Part shown: in pieces, positions 8,468 to 16,298 of the stretch
Layout of the letters: each line of letters starts with the position of its first letter
Numbering within the stretch: the first letter of the stretch is position 1
From: Streptomyces sp. I05A-00742
GTDB lineage: Bacteria; Actinomycetota; Actinomycetes; Streptomycetales; Streptomycetaceae
Assembly (NCBI RefSeq): GCF_013055795.1
Contig: NZ_JABETO010000026.1
Span: 4,157-45,475 of the forward strand
DNA: 41,319 bases
Direction of reading: 5' to 3'
Translations under genes and position numbers: made by a program
Notes under the pieces: model-generated
Databases searched by the model: none
Told to the model about the DNA's origin: nothing
The model's input: only the letters and a program-made list of their open reading frames with translations

Positions 8468-11370
8468 GCGTGAATCGACGGACGGAGAACGCGATGCACG
8501 ACGACGGCTCGGCGGGGGGTGGGACGGGACCGGTGGGGGCAGAGGTGGCCTGGGGCGAGCCGGGGTCGGCGGGCACCGGCGTCCATGGCAACGCTGTTTG
8601 GACCGGTCCAGGATCGGTAGTTGCCGGAGGTCATGGCGCCGCTGTCTGGAGCGGGCCCGGGCCGGTAGGTGCCGGCGGCCATGGTGGCGCGGCTCGGAGC
8701 GAGCTCGGATCTGTGGGCCCGGTGGGTGCCGAGATGGCCTGGAGCGAGCCGGGGTCGGCGGGCACCAGCGGTCATGGCGCCGCCGCCCGGAGTGGGCCTG
8801 GGTCGGTAGGTGCCGACGGGCGTGGCGGCAGGGTTCGGAGCGAGCCCGGACCAGTGGGCCCGGTGGGCGCGGACCGTCGCGATGGCGCTGCACGGCCCCC
8901 GGGTGCGGGCCACCGGACGGAGGAGGACTGTGGCCCCGCACAGCGGGCCGAACTAAGCGCACCCGAATGGGAGTTGCACCCACGTGCCGCCCTCCGCGCA
9001 GCCGGATTCCCGTTCGCCACCGTCCACGACCTCGTCCCCGCGGAGGCACGCGTGGACCTGGCCGCCGTGGACACCGCCTGGGAACAGGCCGAGGAGATCC
9101 GACACGACCTGCTCACCCGAGCCTTCCCCGCCGCACTCGCCCACATCCCCGATCCCTCCCTCCGCAAGCTGCTGAGCAGGGCCCGCTCCGCCGTCGGCAG
9201 GCACCGCCCCGCGCACACCGCCGCCCCGCCCCCCGCCGACGAACCCGCGACCGAGCTCCATACCCGCCTCACCCACTGGAACGACGCCCTGGCCGCCGCC
9301 CAACAGGCCCAGGACCGGCTGGACCGCCGGTGGGAACACGTCCGCGCGTCCGTACGCCGCCGCCTGCACAGGGCCGCCGCGGACGAGGCGCTGCACGAGG
9401 CGGCACTGCTGCTCAGCCCGTCCTTCCGCGCGGCCCTCACCGCGTACGCGCGCGCCCCCTTCGCCCCTCGGCCCGACCGCCGCACCCGGGCCCTGGAACA
9501 GCGGATCACGCTCTACCTCCAGCGGCTGGCCGCCAAGAACGAGACGCACAGCTTCTTCGGACCCGTGGGACACGCAGTGCTGGCGCCGGGGGAGCCCGAG
9601 GCCGTCCAAGTGGTGGGGACGCCGGGCGCAGGACCGCCCCGGGTGTTCAGCAGCCCGCGGGTGGCGGAGGGGCTGGCCCGGGCGATGGCCGCCGACCCCG
9701 GCCTCGGACCCGTCCTCCCGCCACGCCGCTCACCCGCCTACCGGTCCGCCGGCGGCAACCGGCTCCAACACGCCTTCACGGGCCGGAAGCTGACCCTGTC
9801 CGACGGCGAACTCCGCACCTGGGAGCGGTCCGACGGACGCGTCGCGGCCCGCGACCACGACGAGGAACCGCTCCGGCGCCTGCTCGACGCGGGCGTCCTG
9901 CTCGCCGCGCCGGCCGTCGACCCGTGGTGCGCCGAACCCCTCGCGTCGCTCGCGCACGCTCTCCTCCCGCTGCCCGACGAACCCGCCGTCCGCCGCTGGC
10001 GGGAGTGCGTCGCCCGGTTCGAAGCCGGCATCGAGGAGTTCGCCCGCACCGGCGGCGACGCGCGGGCCGTGGCCCTCGACGACCTGGAGCGCGAGTACGG
10101 GCGGCTGACCGGCGAACCGCCGCAGCGCGGCGGAGGGCGGATGTACGCCGACCGCAGTGTGCTCTTCGAGGAGCGCGAGAGCACCGTGTCCCTCCGGTTC
10201 GGCGGTGCCCTCGCCGACGCGCTCACCGAGGGGCTGGCCCCCGCGCTCACCTACTGGGCGGCGGCGGCCTGCCAGCGGCACGCGGCCCAACAGCGGTACG
10301 CGGCCGAGGCGTTCGATGCCCTGTGGCCCGGACGGACCGATGTCCCGCTGCTCACCTACCTCGTCGGCCTCGCCCGGGCACCCCGGCCCCTCACCCTCGC
10401 GCCGACCCCGGCCGAGCAGTGGGCGCACGCCCGGGTGGGGGAGGAGCCCGGTGAGGTCGTCCTCGATCCCCGGGAGCCGGCCGCGCTCGCCGGCGCGATC
10501 ACGGGGCCCGTGTTCAGCTCGGTCGACGTCCTGATCGACGCGAGCGCGCCCGACCGGCTCGCCGAGGGCCGCCTCGTCCTCGGCGAGGCCCACGCAGGTC
10601 ATCTGCTCTCGGTGTTCCCCACCGACCACTTCGCCCGGCTCGCCGACCCGGAAGCGGCCCTCCGGCGCGACCGGGCCCTGATCGAGACACTCGCCGCCGG
10701 CGGACGTCGGATCGGCCGCCTCGTCGGCGGGCGCACCACCAAAATCTTCCCGTACCCGCTGCCCGCCCCCGCGGTCGCCGTGCAGCTGCGCCCCCACCTC
10801 GACCCCGCATCCGCCGTACCCGCCGCCGACCTCCGGGTGCGCCGGACGGCCGAAGGAGTCGAACTCCTCGACCAGGAAGGCCCGTTGGTGCTGCTCCCGC
10901 CCGTGCGCCCGGCCGAGGGGGCCGACCCCTTCGCGGCGCTCTGCCTGCCCGCCGTGGAGAGCATCCCGTGGGGGCTGGGCGCCGTACGGCCCCGCGTCCG
11001 CGTCGGGCGTACGATCGTCCAGCGCGCCGGCCGTGAATGCCCCGCACCCGAAGAGCTGCCCCGGACGCGTGATGCCGCCAGGATGCGTGCCGCGCGCGCC
11101 TGGATGCGCCGGTACGGGCTCCCGGAGCTGGTGTTCGTCCGCGTCCCCGGCGAGCCGAAACCCACCCTCGTCGACCTCGGGAACCCCCTGTCGGTGGACG
11201 CCTTCACCGGGCTGCTGCGAACGGCGGCTGACCGTGTGCCCGGACCGGTCTCCGTAGGGGTCAGCGAGATGCTGCCGGGCCCCGACGGCCTGTGGCTGGG
11301 CGCCGAAGGAGCCCGCCTGACCTGCGAGTTGCGCATCCTGGCCACCAGGCCGGCCCGACCCGCCGAGTAG
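8464..11370 (+). CDS. LanB-family (PEARL-like) protein with repeat-containing N-terminal extension
   Basis: 968 residues from ATG 8464, which overlaps the TldE stop (ATGA); this overlap is why I chose this start rather than ATG 8494. The LanB body begins near residue 160 (PEWELHPRAALRA). It shows AAKNETHSFFGP at about 356-367, YADRSVLFEE at 561-570, RTTKIFPYPLP, KPTLVDLGNPL and SEMLPGPDGLWL at the end. There is no elimination domain. Residues about 22-141 are tandem 16-residue repeats (separate entry). Inferred role: aminoacyl-tRNA-dependent modification of a scaffold peptide. A hairpin terminator follows within 25 bases of the stop, so this is the last gene of the six-gene overlapping unit. 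Confidence 0.87.
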   Translation: MSVNRRTENAMHDDGSAGGGTGPVGAEVAWGEPGSAGTGVHGNAVWTGPGSVVAGGHGAAVWSGPGPVGAGGHGGAARSELGSVGPVGAEMAWSEPGSAGTSGHGAAARSGPGSVGADGRGGRVRSEPGPVGPVGADRRDGAARPPGAGHRTEEDCGPAQRAELSAPEWELHPRAALRAAGFPFATVHDLVPAEARVDLAAVDTAWEQAEEIRHDLLTRAFPAALAHIPDPSLRKLLSRARSAVGRHRPAHTAAPPPADEPATELHTRLTHWNDALAAAQQAQDRLDRRWEHVRASVRRRLHRAAADEALHEAALLLSPSFRAALTAYARAPFAPRPDRRTRALEQRITLYLQRLAAKNETHSFFGPVGHAVLAPGEPEAVQVVGTPGAGPPRVFSSPRVAEGLARAMAADPGLGPVLPPRRSPAYRSAGGNRLQHAFTGRKLTLSDGELRTWERSDGRVAARDHDEEPLRRLLDAGVLLAAPAVDPWCAEPLASLAHALLPLPDEPAVRRWRECVARFEAGIEEFARTGGDARAVALDDLEREYGRLTGEPPQRGGGRMYADRSVLFEERESTVSLRFGGALADALTEGLAPALTYWAAAACQRHAAQQRYAAEAFDALWPGRTDVPLLTYLVGLARAPRPLTLAPTPAEQWAHARVGEEPGEVVLDPREPAALAGAITGPVFSSVDVLIDASAPDRLAEGRLVLGEAHAGHLLSVFPTDHFARLADPEAALRRDRALIETLAAGGRRIGRLVGGRTTKIFPYPLPAPAVAVQLRPHLDPASAVPAADLRVRRTAEGVELLDQEGPLVLLPPVRPAEGADPFAALCLPAVESIPWGLGAVRPRVRVGRTIVQRAGRECPAPEELPRTRDAARMRAARAWMRRYGLPELVFVRVPGEPKPTLVDLGNPLSVDAFTGLLRTAADRVPGPVSVGVSEMLPGPDGLWLGAEGARLTCELRILATRPARPAE
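8554..8886 (+). repeat. Coding tandem repeat, 48-bp / 16-residue unit, about 7 copies
   Basis: The third LanB gene opens with degenerate 48-bp repeats coding units such as SEPGSAGTSGHGAAAR and SGPGSVGADGRGGRVR (residues 31-141); the fourth copy is 15 residues. A GPVGAE[VM]AW segment precedes copies 1 and 5 (residues 22-30 and 85-93), giving a 63-residue (189-bp) higher-order period. Composition is Gly/Ala/Ser/Pro-rich, predicted disordered. Confidence 0.8.
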
Positions 11371-11394
11371 ACACGGGCGGTGACGGTGGCAGCG

Positions 11395-11430
11395 GCGCGC
11401 GGCACACGCGGAAGTGTGCCCGACGCGCGC
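11395..11430. terminator. Bidirectional hairpin terminator
   Basis: GGCACAC (11401-11407) pairs perfectly with GTGTGCC (11414-11420) around a 6-base loop, flanked by GCGCGC (11395-11400) and CGCGCGC (11424-11430) that can extend the stem with a bulge. It lies between the convergent stops of the third LanB gene (11370) and the minus-strand gene ending at 11432. There is no T-tract, as usual in Streptomyces. Confidence 0.6.
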
Positions 11431-11431
11431 C

Positions 11432-11998
11432 TCAGGAGGCCCCGTCCGCCGTCCCTTCTCCCTCACGCAGCACCGACCCGCGCAATTCGCGTGACAGGTC
11501 GATGAGTTCACCGGCGAAGAGAGTGACGGCACGGCTCCGGAACTCCTCGGGCGTCAGCCGCACCGTGACGTCCTCGCCGGCCTGGCCGACGATGACGCCC
11601 GAGGGCGATTCCGCCTTGGCCTCGTCCTCCTCGTCGGTGCTGTCGAGGGAGAGCGCGAGCGCGCCGGCGACGGAGGAGCGGGCCGACTTGGCCACGCTCA
11701 CATCGTCCAGACCGAATCCGATGTAGGCGGCGATGAGCCTGCCGGACTCGTCGACGACGCGGATGCCCTTCGGTATTCCGTTGCCCCCGCTCGCGGTGAG
11801 CGTGACGACGCCATGGTCCGCGCCGGTCAGGGAGAGCGTCGCCCGGGTCGTCCCGGGGTTGGCGAAGTGGTCGTCCGGCTCCTTCCCGGCCAGGCGCTCC
11901 GCTTCCAGATGACCGGCGGCCGCGCCCTCGGCCTTCCTCCGGTCGGCTTCAGCGCCCTTGGCCCCGCGCGTTCCGGGAATGTGTTTCTCCGCGGTCAT
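11432..11998 (-). CDS. Conserved-looking hypothetical protein, 188 aa
   Basis: 188 residues from an ATG at 11998 preceded on the minus strand by a strong ribosome site (GGGAGGGGAGG, spacing about 4). I do not recognise the family. The N-terminal 45 residues are hydrophilic and charged (KGAEADRRKAEGAAAG). A middle part looks beta-rich (ATLSLTGADHGVVTLTASGG, then GIRVVDESGRLIAAYIGFGL). The C-terminal third is acidic with an LTPEEFRSRAVTLFAGELIDLSRELR helix-like end. It has no signal peptide or membrane segment. It lies divergent to the PrnB-like gene and tail-to-tail with the LanB operon, inside the biosynthetic block, so it could be an accessory or scaffold/carrier protein of the pathway; there is no direct evidence for that. 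Confidence 0.7.
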   Translation of the reverse strand: MTAEKHIPGTRGAKGAEADRRKAEGAAAGHLEAERLAGKEPDDHFANPGTTRATLSLTGADHGVVTLTASGGNGIPKGIRVVDESGRLIAAYIGFGLDDVSVAKSARSSVAGALALSLDSTDEEDEAKAESPSGVIVGQAGEDVTVRLTPEEFRSRAVTLFAGELIDLSRELRGSVLREGEGTADGAS

Positions 11999-12221
11999 GA
12001 CGGCCTCCCCTCCCGCACGCTCCCCTGCGTGCCCCCTTTCGCCTACCCAGGGCCCGGGCGGCGACGCAGGCCGCGGACGCCCGGGGCCGACCGTCCCGGA
12101 TCGCCGGGACGCGAACCGCTGTTTCGGAGTGTTCGGCGCGGCTAGCATCGCTGTGACGACGGGTGTGCGGGTGGGTCGTCCGTATCCCGCTGAATCGTGC
12201 AGTCGTGACTCCGGGGGGATC
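11999..12221. promoter_or_regulatory. Divergent intergenic region with promoter candidate
   Basis: 223 bases between two divergent starts. On the plus strand TAGCAT at 12143-12148 is an acceptable -10 element 74 bases before the PrnB-like ATG, with only a weak -35 (TGTTTC at 12120-12125, 17-base spacer). No clear operator palindrome was seen. Confidence 0.3.
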
Positions 12222-13643
12222 ATGCCACGTACAACCATGGCCCTGACGCATCCGCTCACGGCGCCCGCTGCGGTGCCGATATCCGAGTTGGAGCCCGATT
12301 TACGGCCGGTCGGCGAGCCGGTGTGCGGGGTGCGCCCGATTGAGGTTCCGCTGGTGGTGCTGAGCGGTGAGCGGCGGGAGACGCTGTTCGCGCGGCCCCT
12401 GCCCGGCCACGACGACGCGGCTCACTTCCGGGCGATGGGGCCGTTGCGTGCGCTCGGCACGCTCGCCTCCACCCGGACCGGGTTCCTGCTGGAGCACGCC
12501 CCCGACTTCCGGGGCCCGGTCGCGGACCTCTGCCGGGCGGCTGCCGCGCAGTACGTCCAAGGGGATGCGGTCAGGTTCCGCGAGTGGTTCGACGGCCGGG
12601 CGGCGAGCCTGGACCAGGGCCTTGTGCGGTACGCCGGGTCGCTGCCCGCGTCCGGGGCGGAACGGCTGATGGTGCCGCTGATCTACCTGAACCACATGTG
12701 GCGGCAGGGCTCTCCGAACGCTGATGCGGCGACCGGGCCGAGCCGTATGCCGGAACCGCTGGACAGCCTGCTCGGCTCCGTGGCGGGGGCGGTCGGGATG
12801 ATCCCCCGGTTCAACCAGATCGTGATGACGATGCTGGCCTTCGAGCTGGACGGGGTACCCGGTGGCGCGGAGCTGTCCCACCGGGACGTCGCCGCCGTGG
12901 AGCGCATGCGCCCGGCGTTCTGGCTGAACGAGGGCGACCGGAGCGAACTGGAGCTGTACCGGGCCTTCTACGCGGTGGAGGCGTTCGGCGTCCCGCTCTA
13001 CGGCTGGGGCTGCCACGCGCTGGAGTGCGCTGCCGCCGACGACCGGGCCGGGGGTGCGCGGGCGCTGCGCATGGTGCAGGCGGTGATCCGGCATGTCTAC
13101 ATGATCACCAAGCGGCTGATGCCCCGGATCGATGCCGACGAGTTCCGGCGGATCCAGGTCACGTGCGGCTGGGTCGGTGACGAGGTGACGGGCGTCGCCT
13201 CGGGGTACCAGCTCCCGTTCATGCTGATGCTCGACTCGCTGTTCCATGTGAACTACAGCCATCCCGGCGTCATCGCCGCGCGGGCGAACAACCTGCGGTT
13301 CGTACCGGCGGACTGGAAGGCGTTCTTCCGGATGATCTATGACGTGCGGCCCGCGCTCAGGACGTGGGTCCACGAGTCCGGCGACGGCCCGCTCGCCGAG
13401 GCGTACCGGTCCTGCACGGACCTCTTCACCCTGTTCCGGAACATGCACCGCCACCTCGGCGGACAGGTACTCAAGGGCGGCACCACGACCGGCCGGGTGT
13501 TCGACAGCGCCGCGGCGAACTACGAGCAGTTCATGTCCGAGATGGCCGGTCTGGTCGACGACACCGCGGCGGCGGGCGACGTGTCCCACCCGGCGGCACC
13601 GGACAGTCCGCCCGCGGCGGCCAGCCGAGGGGCGGGCACGTGA
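12222..13643 (+). CDS. PrnB/IDO-like (DUF1864-type) putative haem-dependent oxygenase
   Basis: 473 residues from ATG 12222 (GGGGGGA just upstream; ATG 12237 is the alternative). The pattern resembles PrnB, the indoleamine/tryptophan dioxygenase-superfamily enzyme of pyrrolnitrin synthesis: an FRAMGPLRALGTLAS helix, a long alpha-helical middle (QAVIRHVYMITKRLMPRI followed by DEFRRI...VG..VTG...YQLPFMLML), and a Gly/Thr-rich C-terminal loop (GGTTTGRVFD, residues about 422-431). The family is all-alpha and binds haem through a histidine; several His are available, but I cannot assign the ligand. Stop overlaps the ferredoxin start (GTGA). Codon 27 is TTA (12300-12302), a sign of bldA control. Predicted role: oxidation of an indole or other amino-acid group. 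Family assignment is from pattern only. Confidence 0.52.
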   Translation: MPRTTMALTHPLTAPAAVPISELEPDLRPVGEPVCGVRPIEVPLVVLSGERRETLFARPLPGHDDAAHFRAMGPLRALGTLASTRTGFLLEHAPDFRGPVADLCRAAAAQYVQGDAVRFREWFDGRAASLDQGLVRYAGSLPASGAERLMVPLIYLNHMWRQGSPNADAATGPSRMPEPLDSLLGSVAGAVGMIPRFNQIVMTMLAFELDGVPGGAELSHRDVAAVERMRPAFWLNEGDRSELELYRAFYAVEAFGVPLYGWGCHALECAAADDRAGGARALRMVQAVIRHVYMITKRLMPRIDADEFRRIQVTCGWVGDEVTGVASGYQLPFMLMLDSLFHVNYSHPGVIAARANNLRFVPADWKAFFRMIYDVRPALRTWVHESGDGPLAEAYRSCTDLFTLFRNMHRHLGGQVLKGGTTTGRVFDSAAANYEQFMSEMAGLVDDTAAAGDVSHPAAPDSPPAAASRGAGT

Positions 13644-13915
13644 TCACCGTCAGCATCGCGGGCCGGACGATCGAGGTCGCGACGGGCACGACCATGCAGC
13701 GCATCTTCGACGAGCACGACACCCCCGTCACGTTCGGCTGCCGGGCGGCCCGGTGCGGCACCTGCATGATCAGGGTGATATCCGGTGCGGACAACCTCAG
13801 CCCGGCCGGTCCGGACGAGCGCGCGGTGCTGGACGTGCTCGCGTTGTCGCCCGACTGCCGCCTCGCCTGCCAGACCACCGTGTTCGGCACGGTCGCCATC
13901 GAAGTCGCGGACTAG
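13640..13915 (+). CDS. Plant-type 2Fe-2S ferredoxin
   Basis: 91 residues from GTG 13640, overlapping the previous stop by 4 bp. The cluster ligands are C34, C39 and C42 in GCRAARCGTC, with C77 in RLACQT as the fourth; the Cx4Cx2C-x34-C spacing is that of plant/vertebrate-type ferredoxins. C73 is extra. The fold should be a small beta-grasp. The tight translational coupling to the PrnB-like gene suggests that it delivers electrons to that enzyme; no ferredoxin reductase is encoded in the neighbourhood, so a chromosomal reductase would be needed. Confidence 0.93.
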   Translation: MITVSIAGRTIEVATGTTMQRIFDEHDTPVTFGCRAARCGTCMIRVISGADNLSPAGPDERAVLDVLALSPDCRLACQTTVFGTVAIEVAD

Positions 13916-13928
13916 GGAGCACAATTCC

Positions 13929-14747
13929 ATGACCAGCCGGCCGGCCTACGTCCTGCGGCACTCGGACCACGAGACCCGCCGTCTGGCGACCCAGGCCGCT
14001 TTCTACGCCGAGCACACCGACCGGCTCCTGGAGACAGCCGGGATCACCGAGGGGATGAACGTCCTCGACGTCGGGTGCGGCGCGGGCGATGTGTCGATCC
14101 AGCTCGCGCGCATCGTCGGGCCGGCCGGTTCGGTGGTGGGTGTGGACGCCGACGCGGGCGTGCTCGGCTCGGCCCGGCGGCGTGTGGCCGAACTGGGCCT
14201 CGGCAACGTCACCTTCCGGCAGGCCACCCTCCCGGACGTCACCCTCGACCGGCCCGTCGACGCCGTCGTCGGGCGGCTGATCCTGATGCACCTGCCCGAT
14301 CCGGCCGGCACGATCAGGGCACTGTCCACGCTGGTTCGCCCGGGTGGCGTGATCACTTTCCAGGACTTCAACACCACCAGGATCCGCTCGGTGCCCGCCA
14401 TGCCGCAGCTGACGAGGTGCGTCGCGGTGGTCAACGACTGCCTGCGCGCCGCGGGCCGCACCCTGGACACCGGCGAGCGGTTGTACTCCCTGTTCCTGGC
14501 GGCCGGGCTGGCGGGTCCCGGGCTCGCCGTGGTGGTGCCCACGCCGGAGGACAAGGAATCGGCCGTGGTCATGCTGGGACAGACACTGCTCACCGCGCTC
14601 CCGTTCGCCGAGGAGTCCGGGGTGGTCGCGCCGGGCGACTTCGACCCGGACACGCTGATCGACCGGCTCCGCGAGGAACTGCGGGACACCCCGTGCGCGG
14701 TCTACCTGGCCGAACTGGTGGGTGTGTGGGCCCGTTTGCCCGGCTGA
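13929..14747 (+). CDS. SAM-dependent methyltransferase (class I)
   Basis: 272 residues from ATG 13929, 13 bases after the ferredoxin stop with GGGAG as ribosome site. SAM motif I is VLDVGCGAGD (residues 45-54), followed by an acidic VVGVDAD at the end of strand 2, RPVDAVVGRLILMHL as motif II-III and RPGGVITFQDF. This is a UbiE/MenG-like small-molecule methyltransferase. It is the third gene of the oxygenase-ferredoxin-methyltransferase unit and probably O-, N- or C-methylates the oxidised product. The methylated atom cannot be told from sequence. Confidence 0.88.
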   Translation: MTSRPAYVLRHSDHETRRLATQAAFYAEHTDRLLETAGITEGMNVLDVGCGAGDVSIQLARIVGPAGSVVGVDADAGVLGSARRRVAELGLGNVTFRQATLPDVTLDRPVDAVVGRLILMHLPDPAGTIRALSTLVRPGGVITFQDFNTTRIRSVPAMPQLTRCVAVVNDCLRAAGRTLDTGERLYSLFLAAGLAGPGLAVVVPTPEDKESAVVMLGQTLLTALPFAEESGVVAPGDFDPDTLIDRLREELRDTPCAVYLAELVGVWARLPG

Positions 14748-14923
14748 TCCCCGCTCGATGACGTTGCGGCGAGGCCGAGGCCACCGCCCCCGGCGATGCC
14801 GCGCCGGGAGGGCACGAGACCCGCACCACGATGCGCGACGGGCACCGGGAGGGCAGGGCGTCGACCACGCGGGCCGGCGACCAGGACCTTGCGATCCCCG
14901 AGGTCCGCACGGATCGTTCTTCC

Positions 14924-15005
14924 CGTCGTCCGTCGTCCGTCGTCCGTCGTCCGTCGTCCGTCGTCCGTCGTCCGTCGTCCGTCGTCCGTCGTCCGTCGTC
15001 CGTCG
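14924..15005. repeat. Perfect heptanucleotide tandem repeat (CGTCGTC)x11.7
   Basis: Eleven exact copies of CGTCGTC plus five bases, no substitutions, in an intergenic region. Perfect identity implies recent expansion or ongoing slippage. On the minus strand the unit is GACGACG. Confidence 0.95.
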
Positions 15006-15091
15006 CCCGTCGCTGCCGGAGCGCCGGCGCAGGATGGGCCGGGCCGGGCCCTTCACGCGCGCCGCGGTCACGGAGGCGCGGTGCACGGCGT

Positions 15092-15109
15092 GACCGCCCG
15101 CAGGCGGTC
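15092..15109. terminator. Hairpin, candidate terminator
   Basis: GACCGCC (15092-15098), loop CGCA, GGCGGTC (15103-15109): a perfect 7-bp G/C-rich stem between convergent genes, so it may end transcription from either side. There is no T-tract. Confidence 0.4.
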
Positions 15110-15206
15110 CGAACACCTCACACACCGCGCCAACCACCGGCCTACGGCGGGTTCCGGGGAACGGCGACCGTCCCCCGCGGCCGACCGGCGCGTCCGCCCG
15201 CCCCCG

Positions 15207-16298
15207 TCAGGACACCACTTCCCCGGCCCGCAGCCGGGCCCGGGCGGCCCGCGCCTCGGCCTTCAGCCGGGCCGCCTCCTCCGCCCGGCCGTCCCGGCCG
15301 GCGAGCGCGGCCAGGGCCGCGAGCGGACGCCAGGTCGCCAGGCTGTGGTCCTCGACCGCGACCGGGGCCGCGTCCCGCCCCAGCCCGTGGGCGGTACGGA
15401 ACGCCTCCTCCGCCGCGCGGAACCGGCCGGACGCGGCGTGCAGTTCGCCCGTCAGGTACCAGCCGTCGGCGAAGCGGGGAGCCCGCCGCACCGCCTCCTC
15501 GGCGAGCCGCAGCGCGTCCTCCGTCGACCGCAGCGCCACGGCCGCGCACGCCTCGTAGTAGTCGACGAGCGGACGCCGCTCGTCGTCCGGGCCCGCCGCA
15601 CCGCGCCAGACGGCGGCCAGTTCGCGCACCTCGGGCCACTGGTGGGCGGAGTAGTGGCAGTGGAACAGTCCGTAGAGCAGCTCCGGATCGCCGGGCGCGT
15701 TCGCGAGCGCCACCCGGTACGCCTCCGCGGTCCGCGCGATGCGCTGCTCCGTCAGGCCCGGCCAGCGGGCGGGCCAGTGCTCCAGGACGATGCCGGTGTG
15801 CGGCAGCGCGTCCGGGTCGACGACGGTGCCCTCGCGCACCACGTGGGCGTACACCAGACCCGTGAACCGGGGCGGTGGCGTGCCCGGACCGCAGCCGCGG
15901 GCCTCGTTCTCCTCGGTGTACGTGTCGCGTTCGCCCGTGCGGTGCCGCACCCCGACCGCGGCGGGGCCCGGCCGCGCGCTCCAGTCCCGCGCCCCGCGGG
16001 CGGCCGGCGTCTCGTCGGCGTAGGCCATGATCCACGGCCCCCCGCCGAGCCGCCCGGCCACGGTGGTCAGCAGATCGCCGTAGTGGTGGCGCCAGGGCAT
16101 CGGTACCACCGGAGCGCCCAACTCAACGGCGCACTCCGTCACTTCAGGCCCGGCGTCGGCGGAGAAGACGGTCACCTCTCCGATCTCCCGCAACATCGGC
16201 ACCGTCGTGGCCAGGCACTGCGCCTCGGCGGCGACCTGGGCCAGCACCGCCACCCTGACGCCGTCGTCACCGGTCTTCCCCGCACTGTGCGCCGCCAT
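15207..16298 (-). CDS. Degenerate GT2-like / TPR protein
   Basis: 363 residues from ATG 16298, with GGGGGG as ribosome site (upstream in-frame starts up to 16418 lack one). Residues about 10-90 follow the glycosyltransferase-2 pattern: V..LAQVAAEAQCLATTVPML, a VVPMPWRHHYGDLLTTV segment and GGPWIMAYADET, which corresponds to the 'gdWil.lDaDE' of GT2/TPR proteins but with AYADE in place of the DxD. Residues about 210-340 are TPR-like helices (LRLAEEAVRRAPRFADGWYLTGELHAASGRFRAAEEAFRTAHGLG in pieces). No membrane segment. It diverges from the fourth LanB across 194 bases and probably shares its regulation. It may glycosylate a pathway intermediate or act as a peptide/protein-binding adaptor. Confidence 0.62.
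   Translation of the reverse strand: MAAHSAGKTGDDGVRVAVLAQVAAEAQCLATTVPMLREIGEVTVFSADAGPEVTECAVELGAPVVPMPWRHHYGDLLTTVAGRLGGGPWIMAYADETPAARGARDWSARPGPAAVGVRHRTGERDTYTEENEARGCGPGTPPPRFTGLVYAHVVREGTVVDPDALPHTGIVLEHWPARWPGLTEQRIARTAEAYRVALANAPGDPELLYGLFHCHYSAHQWPEVRELAAVWRGAAGPDDERRPLVDYYEACAAVALRSTEDALRLAEEAVRRAPRFADGWYLTGELHAASGRFRAAEEAFRTAHGLGRDAAPVAVEDHSLATWRPLAALAALAGRDGRAEEAARLKAEARAARARLRAGEVVS

Larger units (their letters stand above)
14748..15206. other. 459-bp non-coding stretch with heptamer repeat and hairpin
   Basis: No convincing gene between the methyltransferase stop and the stop of the minus-strand GT/TPR gene. It contains the (CGTCGTC)n array at 14924-15005 and a hairpin at 15092-15109, listed separately. 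Open frames through the array translate to low-complexity Ser/Val/Arg/Pro repeats in every frame and have no start context. Confidence 0.6.

Noticed and set aside
14748..15113. Coding across the heptamer array or a CRISPR-like array
   Set aside because: All frames through the array are low complexity without start sites, and there are no spacers between the units, so it is a simple tandem repeat.
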